A stretch of 8,428 nucleotides of DNA from Minisyncoccota bacterium (GTDB lineage: Bacteria; Patescibacteriota; Minisyncoccia; Moranbacterales; GCA-2747515), in NCBI GenBank assembly GCA_938044295.1, contig CALIRC010000099.1:1-8428 (forward strand), given 5' to 3'. Shown one piece after another: positions 1 through 6,049 of the stretch. Every line of letters starts with the position of its first letter. Within the stretch, counting starts at the first letter, position 1. The notes under the pieces were generated by a model that was not told the DNA's origin, ran no database searches, and saw only the letters and a list, made by a program, of their open reading frames with translations. The position numbers and the translations under genes are program-made.

Positions 1-89
1 TCACAATTTCTCTTTCCTCGAATGCTGTGATATCACTGCATGAAAATACTTTGAAATAGTATGGCATTTTTGTGTGTGCAATGCATACG
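1..89. other. Window edge beyond the fusA terminator, no assignable gene
   Basis: No gene can be named here. On the minus strand an ATG at 67-65 opens a frame that stays open to the window edge (22 codons, beginning MPYYFKVFSC), without a visible ribosome binding site and 22 bases past the terminator hairpin. On the plus strand all three frames reach a stop by position 59, so a convergent gene could also end here, for example in the frame stopping at 57-59. The sequence is too short to choose. The minus-strand start does not resemble EF-Tu, which often follows fusA. Confidence 0.3.
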
Positions 90-115
90 AAAAAACCTCC
101 TTGTGGAGGTTTTTT
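90..115 (-). terminator. Rho-independent terminator of the str operon
   Basis: A perfect 11-base-pair inverted repeat (AAAAAACCTCC at 90-100, GGAGGTTTTTT at 105-115) encloses a four-base loop. Read on the minus strand it gives a CCTCC/GGAGG core hairpin followed by six T, starting 14 bases after the fusA stop. Because A and T runs flank both sides, it can terminate from either direction. It separates fusA from whatever lies to the left. Confidence 0.92.
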
Positions 116-129
116 CTAATCGCTTCTGT

Positions 130-2226
130 TTATTTAGACTCATTTGCACCCATGATCTCATCTGCGACATTTTTAGGTGCTTCAGCGTAGTGGAGAAATT
201 CCATTGCATAGCTTGCTCGACCTTGCGACATGGAACGCAATTGCGTAGCATATCCAAACATTGATGAAAGTGGTACTTCTGCATCGATTTCCTTCACCTT
301 TGCATTTCCTTCTCCGCGGTCATTCATTTCTTTGATGATGCCTCGCTTAGAGTTCACATCACCGACGACGTCACCCATAAATTCTTCTGGCGTTGTGACT
401 GTTACTTTCATAATTGGTTCGAGAATTACAGGTTTTGCCTTTTTTACTGCATCTTTGATCGCCATTGATCCTGCGACTTTAAAAGCTGCTTCTGATGAAT
501 CCACATCATGGTAAGATCCATCGAAGAGCGTCACTTTTACATCTACCATTGGATAGCCAGCAAGGATACCATTGTCGAGCGCCTCCTCCATGCCTTTTGA
601 TGCTGGTTTAATATACTCCTGCGGGATTGATCCACCTTTTATTTCATCTACAAATTCGAAACCACTACCAGGTTCTTGCGCCTCTACACGCACATTACAG
701 TGTCCATACTGTCCACGACCGCCAGACTGCCTGACAAATTTTCCTTCGCCTTCGGCGTCCGCTGTAATAGTTTCTCGATAAGATACTTGTGGTTGTCCTA
801 TTGTTGCCTCTACTTGAAATTCACGCTTAAGCCTATCTACGATAATATCAAGATGCAATTCGCCCATTCCAGCGATGATCACCTGTCCAGTTTCTTCATC
901 AGTATGTACTCGCAGTGATGGATCTTCTCCGGAGAGTTTTCCAAGTGCGACTCCCATTTTTTCTTGATCAGCTTTTGTTTTTGGTTCGACAGCAATAGAA
1001 ATTACAGGCTCTGGAAATTCAATTGATTCAAGAATGACGCGATGATCAGGATCTGTCAATGTATCTCCAGTGTTCGTATTTTTCATACCGACAAGTGCTC
1101 CAATTTCACCTGAAAATAGCTCTTCAACTTCTTCGCGATCATTGCTGTGCATTCGCAAGATTCGGCCTACGCGCTCTTTGGATTCACTTGTTGTGTTGTA
1201 CACATAGGAACCTGATTTTAGTGATCCTGAGTAGATACGGAAAAATATAAGCTGTCCTACAAATGGATCTGTAGCTACTTTAAAGGCAAGCGCACTAAAT
1301 GGAGCCTCATCATTTGCTTCTCTAGAAATTTCTTTTTCTGGATCATCTGGATCTGTTCCTACGATTGGTGGAATTTCATTAGGTGATGGCAAAAAGTCTA
1401 CTACTGCATCAAGGATAAGTTGTACACCTTTGTTTTGCAGTGCTGTCCCTGTATAAACTGGGATAAGCGTATTTGCGATTGTACCCTTACGGATTGCACC
1501 CTTAAGCTCTTGTTCGCTTATCTCCTCACCACCGAGGTATTTTTCCATGAGCGCATCGTCTTGCTCTACTGCTTTTTCGATAAGATTGTTCCTCCATGTT
1601 TGGGCTTTGTCTTTTAATTCCTCTGGAATATCATCTGTATAAACCACATTCTCTCCCATCTTGCCATCAAAGGTAACCTTTTTCATGGTGATCAGATCAA
1701 CAACACCCTCAAACTCACTGCGCTCTCCGATTGGCACCTGCATTGGAATTGCATGTGGTGTAAGGCGATTTACGATAGACTCGTATGCTCGGTCAAAATC
1801 CGCTCCATCTTTGTCGATTTTATTGATAAAGCAAATTCGTGGCACTTTGTATTTATCTGCTTGACGCCAAACAGTCTCGGATTGAGGTTCTACACCTTCT
1901 TTCCCGTCAAAACACACGACACCACCATCAAGTACACGCATCGATCGCTCTACTTCTACTGTGAAATCAACATGTCCAGGTGTATCGATAATGTTAAACT
2001 GATACTCTTTCCAAAAACATGTTGTTGCTGCAGAAGTAATTGTAATACCTCGCTCTTGTTCTTGTTCCATCCAGTCCATTGTTGCATCACCATCATGTAC
2101 TTCACCGATTTTGTGACTCATGCCAGTGTAGTAGAGTATACGTTCGGTTGTTGTTGTTTTGCCTGCGTCGATGTGTGCGATGATACCGATATTACGAACC
2201 ATATCGAGTGAGGTTTTTCGAGACAT
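130..2226 (-). CDS. fusA: Translation elongation factor G
   Basis: This is a full-length EF-G (698 residues), the GTPase that drives tRNA and mRNA translocation on the ribosome and, with RRF, ribosome recycling. The G domain shows AHIDAGKT at 17-24, RGITI at 59-63 (switch I), DTPGH at 81-85 and NKID at 135-138. Domain II follows from about 300. Domain III holds MGELHLDI (454-461). Domain IV has GRGQYGH (503-509) and the tip loop GSYHDVDSSE, with His573 in the place of the translocation-critical histidine of E. coli. Domain V ends in SQGRASYAMEF. The start fits the family N-terminus, with RNIGIIAHID from residue 11. It is the last gene of rpsL-rpsG-fusA, 72 bases after rpsG, and is closed by a strong terminator. 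No Shine-Dalgarno is visible; AACGAAAA lies just upstream of the ATG. Nothing suggests decay, and the call is secure. Confidence 0.99.
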   Translation of the reverse strand: MSRKTSLDMVRNIGIIAHIDAGKTTTTERILYYTGMSHKIGEVHDGDATMDWMEQEQERGITITSAATTCFWKEYQFNIIDTPGHVDFTVEVERSMRVLDGGVVCFDGKEGVEPQSETVWRQADKYKVPRICFINKIDKDGADFDRAYESIVNRLTPHAIPMQVPIGERSEFEGVVDLITMKKVTFDGKMGENVVYTDDIPEELKDKAQTWRNNLIEKAVEQDDALMEKYLGGEEISEQELKGAIRKGTIANTLIPVYTGTALQNKGVQLILDAVVDFLPSPNEIPPIVGTDPDDPEKEISREANDEAPFSALAFKVATDPFVGQLIFFRIYSGSLKSGSYVYNTTSESKERVGRILRMHSNDREEVEELFSGEIGALVGMKNTNTGDTLTDPDHRVILESIEFPEPVISIAVEPKTKADQEKMGVALGKLSGEDPSLRVHTDEETGQVIIAGMGELHLDIIVDRLKREFQVEATIGQPQVSYRETITADAEGEGKFVRQSGGRGQYGHCNVRVEAQEPGSGFEFVDEIKGGSIPQEYIKPASKGMEEALDNGILAGYPMVDVKVTLFDGSYHDVDSSEAAFKVAGSMAIKDAVKKAKPVILEPIMKVTVTTPEEFMGDVVGDVNSKRGIIKEMNDRGEGNAKVKEIDAEVPLSSMFGYATQLRSMSQGRASYAMEFLHYAEAPKNVADEIMGANESK

Positions 2227-2254
2227 ATTTTTTCGTTGTTAGAAATTAGCGCAC

Positions 2255-2279
2255 GCATGTTCATGACTTTTTTACATGC
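2255..2279 (-). repeat. Inverted repeat in the rpsG-fusA gap
   Basis: GCATGT (2255-2260) and ACATGC (2274-2279) form a six-base-pair stem with a 13-base loop in the 72-base gap between rpsG and fusA. No T-run follows it in the minus direction, so it is not a terminator. It may be a weak mRNA structure; a role is not shown. Confidence 0.35.
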
Positions 2280-2298
2280 AGTACTTTTTTTAATTTTT

Positions 2299-2766
2299 TT
2301 ATGCGAAGTGTGCAAATGCTTTGTTTGCTTCTGCTTGCCTGTGTGTTTCTTCTCGTTTTTTCATCGCAACTCCTTCTTTTTCTGCAGCTAAAAGTAGTTC
2401 ATTTGCAAGTTTTTCTGCCATACTTTTCCCTTTTTGTTTGCGACATCCTTCTTTAATCCATCGCATTGCGAGTGTTTGTCTGCGATCACCAATCACAGGT
2501 ACTGGTACTTGGTAATTTGCGCCACCGATGCGACGAGATTTAAGCGCTACGAGTGGCGATACATTCTTAAGTGCTTGCTCAAAGACATTGAGACCACCTT
2601 TTTTTGTTTTTTCATGAATGATGTCAAAGGCATCATAGACAATTTTTTCCGCAATAGAACGCTTGCCATCAAGCATAATCTGACCAATAAAACGTCCTAC
2701 CAACATGTTGCTGTAGACTGGATCTTGTCGCCATGATTTCTTAAATGTTCGTTTTCTTCTAGGCAT
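2299..2766 (-). CDS. rpsG: 30S ribosomal protein S7
   Basis: S7 is a primary 16S rRNA binder that nucleates assembly of the 30S head and lies near the E site. The 155-residue protein carries the family signatures in order: MPRRKR and DPVY near the N-terminus, IMLDGKRSIAEKIVYDAFDII (about 30-50), VFEQALKNV (61-69), RRIGGANYQVPVPV (78-91), RRQTLAMRW (95-103), MAEKLANELL (116-125), and the C-terminal KKREETHRQAEANKAFAHF. It ends at FAHFA and lacks the final RW seen in many homologues. It lies 76 bases after rpsL and 72 bases before fusA, the usual str order. The start matches the family; the bases before it (CCTCTCGTTCT) hold no Shine-Dalgarno. In E. coli, S7 represses this operon by binding the rpsL-rpsG gap, and the gap here also contains a hairpin. 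That it is regulated the same way is an inference. Confidence 0.99.
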   Translation of the reverse strand: MPRRKRTFKKSWRQDPVYSNMLVGRFIGQIMLDGKRSIAEKIVYDAFDIIHEKTKKGGLNVFEQALKNVSPLVALKSRRIGGANYQVPVPVIGDRRQTLAMRWIKEGCRKQKGKSMAEKLANELLLAAEKEGVAMKKREETHRQAEANKAFAHFA

Positions 2767-2809
2767 AGAACGAGAGGTTAAATATGAAATTTATTATTCA
2801 CACGTACTT

Positions 2810-2832
2810 AAACTACGCAATATTTGTAGTTT
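2810..2832 (-). promoter_or_regulatory. Hairpin in the rpsL-rpsG gap, possible S7 target
   Basis: AAACTAC and GTAGTTT form a perfect seven-base-pair stem (2810-2816 with 2826-2832) around a nine-base loop, starting 10 bases after the rpsL stop and ending 43 bases before the rpsG start. The stem has only two G-C pairs and no T-run follows, so it is not a terminator. In E. coli the equivalent gap is the binding site of the repressor S7. The structure is seen; the function is inferred from position only. Confidence 0.4.
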
Positions 2833-2842
2833 GTCGGTTGTG

Positions 2843-3262
2843 TTACTTAGCTGCTTTAGGTTTTTTTGTTCCGTATTTGCTACGACCCCTGTTGCGACCG
2901 TCAACTCCTGCGCAATCTAATACTCCTCGCACGACATGATAACGTACTCCTGGCAAATCTTTTACGCGACCACCACGAATCATGACGATGGAGTGCTCTT
3001 GGAGATTATGTCCTTCACCACCGATATAGGCTGTTACCTCCATGCCATTTGTTAGCTTTACACGAGCAATTTTCCTGAGTGCTGAATTTGGTTTTTTAGG
3101 TGTGATTGTGGATACTTTTACACACACCCCTCTTTTGAACGGTCCTTGTGAATCTATAGGCCTGTTCTTGAGTGTATTGAACACGTACGTCATCGCTGGC
3201 GATTTTGTCTTTGATTTCTTGCTTTTGCGTGGTTTACGCTTGAGCTGGTTTATTGTTGGCAT
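2843..3262 (-). CDS. rpsL: 30S ribosomal protein S12 with an insertion
   Basis: S12 lies at the decoding centre at the interface of 30S head and body and affects fidelity. The 139-residue protein has the universal start MPTINQLKRKPR, then KRGVC (43-47), TPKKPNSALRK (54-64), EVTAYIGGEGHNLQEHS (75-91), RGGRVKDLPGVRYH (96-109) and the end GRSKYGTKKPKAAK. Lys56 and Lys101 match E. coli Lys42 and Lys87, whose mutations give streptomycin resistance, so this copy looks wild type. Asp102 matches the residue methylthiolated by RimO. Compared with the 124-residue E. coli protein it carries about 13 extra residues between SPA (21-23) and KRGVC, an insertion I associate with Patescibacteria from memory. 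It is the first gene of the str operon, with its own consensus promoter and a 112-base leader. No Shine-Dalgarno lies at normal spacing; an AGGAG sits too far upstream. Confidence 0.99.
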   Translation of the reverse strand: MPTINQLKRKPRKSKKSKTKSPAMTYVFNTLKNRPIDSQGPFKRGVCVKVSTITPKKPNSALRKIARVKLTNGMEVTAYIGGEGHNLQEHSIVMIRGGRVKDLPGVRYHVVRGVLDCAGVDGRNRGRSKYGTKKPKAAK

Positions 3263-3295
3263 CTTTTCGTTATTTAGATGTTTATCTTTGCTCCT

Positions 3296-3365
3296 AAAAA
3301 AATATAAATCACCAACATACTGAAGCCACTTGTGCCGATGGGCGTTTGGCCTACATTCTGTTGGT
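3296..3365 (-). promoter_or_regulatory. Structured 5' leader of the str operon, attenuator-like
   Basis: On the minus strand the leader holds nested inverted repeats: an outer perfect seven-pair stem ACCAACA/TGTTGGT (3359-3365 with 3311-3317), a six-pair stem AGGCCA/TGGCTT with one G-U pair (3347-3352 with 3323-3328), and an inner GCC/GGC with a CATC loop (3334-3343). A T-rich run follows (3309-3296, 11 of 14 bases T, ending in seven T). It begins about nine bases after the predicted transcription start and ends before the rpsL start. This layout fits an attenuator or a ribosomal-protein-binding leader. It matches no named leader family that I recognise, and the function is inferred. Confidence 0.5.
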
Positions 3366-3380
3366 TTTGTTGTTAGATTT

Positions 3381-3408
3381 ATTATACCTACTCTTACTTT
3401 TTTGTCAA
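3381..3408 (-). promoter_or_regulatory. Promoter of the rpsL-rpsG-fusA operon
   Basis: On the minus strand TTGACA (3408-3403) and TATAAT (3386-3381) are both perfect housekeeping sigma factor boxes with a 16-base spacer. Transcription would start near 3374, giving a leader of about 112 bases before rpsL. The -35 box lies 28 bases after the stop of the upstream GH8-fusion gene, so the str operon has its own promoter and does not depend on the glycan genes. Confidence 0.85.
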
Positions 3409-3436
3409 TACAAAAGTCCTATTGGCAATTTCTTCT

Positions 3437-6049
3437 TTATCTCCTAAGATCATCTTGCCATAGATTTGATAGATTGTTTCTGTAAAATGCTGTTCCAAAC
3501 CATGCCCAATTCTGTGCATAATAGTCATTTTGATCGCCCCAGAATCCCTCCTCATTAAAGGTCCCTTCTACACGATCCTCAAACATTTCTCTCGCTTGCA
3601 CCGGCTCAATCATTATGAGTGCTGCTAGTAAACCAATTTCTGTAGAGACATTACTATTTGTGCCTTGTGGTTCTCCATTTGTCGTATATTCTGCAGCAAA
3701 CGAATTAGCGTTTTTTTGTTTAGTAATAAAGGGAATGTATGCTCGAAGGTATTCGAAAGCTTGTTTTTCATCATACCAGGCAGCATCCAGTGCAACACGG
3801 TATAGTACGCGGAAGCTGTCATAGCCGTAGAGCTCTGCGCCTTTGTCAATGTATGCATCCGCTGAACCAATAGCACCTGTTCTCTGATTTAGGGTAATCC
3901 AATTTGCAGGGAGTGTGTCACCATCGCCTCCATTTCCCTGCATGCTTTCAAGTAGTCTATAGCCACTACCGATCAAAGCCTCCCAATCATGCGTCGGGTC
4001 GACTTCGGCAAACATACGATATGCAGCCGGTGAAAAATATGATGGGTTGTAGAGAAATGTGTTATCCCTGTTGGGACTTGTACTTGGTCCCATATAGTAA
4101 TTCTGACCAATTTGTAAAACAGCGTGATCCCATAGATCTCGTATTAATATGAGTGCATCTTCTTTATATTTTTCTTCCCCCCACTTCTTATATGCAAAGA
4201 GTAGTGCCATTGCTGCATCTGTGTCTGCATCTGTTGCAACACCAGAATCTTCTAGTCTGTATTCCCCGGATTCATCTTTTGCCCATATCCATGAAAGGAG
4301 TTTGTCATCTGCTCGATGCTGAAGGTGGTCTTTGGTCCATGACCAGACGCCATCAAATGTGTTTTGATCATCCATATAAACACTTCTGATCATTGCATAT
4401 GATTGTGCCTCAGATGTTGTTCTTTCGTTTTGATATGGCTCTATAACTTGGCCGTATGACCGAATAAATTTCTCCTTATATGCATTCCAGATGTTTTCTT
4501 GTTCGATTACATCATCTTCTTTTACTTTGTAGATCATTGCCCAATCGCCATTTGTTGAGATGTACTTTGCATAGTTAACATGCGTTCCTTTTGAAAGTGG
4601 TCCCCATTGTTTTACAATATTTGCGTGATCCATTGCCTCTTTTACAAAAGGGATTTCGTAGCGACGAACAAGATTGTAAAACTCATGTGATGCAATAATG
4701 TAATCAACATTCCTCCAATCTCCCTCGTACTTTTCTAAGCGAATTTCTTCATCACGCTCAACCTTCCAAAACCAATCAGCATTATGATACACAGGACCAT
4801 CGTCAGGATTTCTTAGCTCCATGTATATAGCATTATCAATAACAATATTTGTGTCTGCTGGTAAATTGTCTTTTACCCACGCTACTGCGTCAAGTTGTGG
4901 AGTTACTTCATCTGCAGTGTAGTGCTCCGTCGAGAATGTTGATCCCAGAACTATTACAAGCACAAGGCAAATTGTTGTGAGCGTACGGTATGCAATCTTA
5001 CTGCCATGACATAGGGATGCAACGACCTTTTGCAAAAGCATACCAATGCACATTGCCAAAAATGGAATTAGTGAAACGACGTAGAAGTCAAGGATCAGCC
5101 CACCACGTGCGAGAAAGCCGGCTGAAAAAATTGTAAACAAAGCTGGAATACGAAATGGTTTGTACCAAATAGCAAAAATTGTCATAACAAATGCGCTGAA
5201 AAGTCCTGCGATCATGATAAAGGGGTCTTTTAGAAGCCATACAAGAAATGCATTGTAAAATTCACTTGTAGGATCCCAGAATGGTACGTCTGTCCCACGT
5301 GTCATGTGATATGAAAGTGTGTAGAGAAGACTTACATGCTCGTCACCAGGCCCAGGTGGAAAAAGCTCTCCTTTTATAAGTGCATAGAGTGGATATGTGA
5401 TCACGATTACACCCATGATTGCTAGCCACAGAAGGACTGAAAACAGTCGATTAGAGAGATGGGATTTAATCCAAATTATATAGAGATATATAGGTGCAAA
5501 AATGACCGCATTCTCTTTAGAGACTACTGCGAGACCACTTGCAATACCACTAAAAAATACGTGTCGCATCCTCAGTTTTTCTTTCAGGATTAATGCCAGT
5601 GCCATAAAAAGCCAAAACATCATGATGTTGTCGAGTAATACGCGACGATGGTAGTAGATTCCCATCGGTGTGAGCGCAAAAACAAGTGATGCGACTGTAG
5701 CTGCAAACATACTTCCACTGATTCGTCGCACTGCAAAATAAAGGAAAAAAGTTGTAGCAATGTGCATCAAAAACATTAATATGCGTCCAGACGCGACTGC
5801 ATCACCAAAGACGAACATCCCACCAGTGATGTGAGACCATCCGGCAATTAAAATCCATCCGAAAGGTACATGGTCATACCAGTATGTGTATGGTGCTAAC
5901 TCTCCTTCTTCCATAAGTGACCATGCTTGCGACATATATGTCCCTTCATCATTTTCATAGTATGGGTAGTGGAACATATTTAAACCGTGCGCAACGGCTG
6001 AGATTGCGAGAATACATACCACTAAAATGATTTCATATCGTTTTTTCAT
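3437..6049 (-). CDS. GT39/PMT-like membrane glycosyltransferase fused to a GH8 domain
   Basis: The protein (870 residues) has two parts. Residues 1-375 are a polytopic GT-C fold with about ten membrane segments. The first outer loop carries YYENDEGTY, with Asp34-Glu35 in the catalytic place of PMT/ArnT-type enzymes, which use polyprenyl-phosphate sugars; YYHRRVLLDN (132-141) is also typical. A soluble stretch (380-510) follows, as in other GT39 proteins. Residues 522-815 match glycoside hydrolase family 8 (BcsZ and CelA type): TSEAQSYAM with Glu547 as probable acid, ATDAD (605-609), NPSYFSP (668-674) and GYDSFRV with Asp744 as probable base. The usual SEG motif reads SEA. By GT-C topology the hydrolase should face outside. 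The ATG overlaps the stop of the upstream synthase (ATGA), so translation is probably coupled. The likely job is modifying or trimming the polymer made by that synthase. Family assignments are from motifs; substrate and linkage are unknown. Confidence 0.88.
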   Translation of the reverse strand: MKKRYEIILVVCILAISAVAHGLNMFHYPYYENDEGTYMSQAWSLMEEGELAPYTYWYDHVPFGWILIAGWSHITGGMFVFGDAVASGRILMFLMHIATTFFLYFAVRRISGSMFAATVASLVFALTPMGIYYHRRVLLDNIMMFWLFMALALILKEKLRMRHVFFSGIASGLAVVSKENAVIFAPIYLYIIWIKSHLSNRLFSVLLWLAIMGVIVITYPLYALIKGELFPPGPGDEHVSLLYTLSYHMTRGTDVPFWDPTSEFYNAFLVWLLKDPFIMIAGLFSAFVMTIFAIWYKPFRIPALFTIFSAGFLARGGLILDFYVVSLIPFLAMCIGMLLQKVVASLCHGSKIAYRTLTTICLVLVIVLGSTFSTEHYTADEVTPQLDAVAWVKDNLPADTNIVIDNAIYMELRNPDDGPVYHNADWFWKVERDEEIRLEKYEGDWRNVDYIIASHEFYNLVRRYEIPFVKEAMDHANIVKQWGPLSKGTHVNYAKYISTNGDWAMIYKVKEDDVIEQENIWNAYKEKFIRSYGQVIEPYQNERTTSEAQSYAMIRSVYMDDQNTFDGVWSWTKDHLQHRADDKLLSWIWAKDESGEYRLEDSGVATDADTDAAMALLFAYKKWGEEKYKEDALILIRDLWDHAVLQIGQNYYMGPSTSPNRDNTFLYNPSYFSPAAYRMFAEVDPTHDWEALIGSGYRLLESMQGNGGDGDTLPANWITLNQRTGAIGSADAYIDKGAELYGYDSFRVLYRVALDAAWYDEKQAFEYLRAYIPFITKQKNANSFAAEYTTNGEPQGTNSNVSTEIGLLAALIMIEPVQAREMFEDRVEGTFNEEGFWGDQNDYYAQNWAWFGTAFYRNNLSNLWQDDLRR

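Noticed and set aside
1..30. TCACA/TGTGA inverted repeat as an operator
   Set aside because: Only five bases per arm with a 20-base spacer and no promoter nearby; this is expected by chance.
1753..2211. 152-codon plus-strand frame opposite fusA
   Set aside because: It is the antisense shadow of the conserved G domain of EF-G, with a cysteine- and phenylalanine-rich composition and no known motif.
6046..6048. TGA at the end of the synthase read as glycine (genetic code 25)
   Set aside because: No conserved gene in the window has an in-frame TGA, glycines are encoded by GGN, and the TGA forms a standard ATGA overlap with the next gene.
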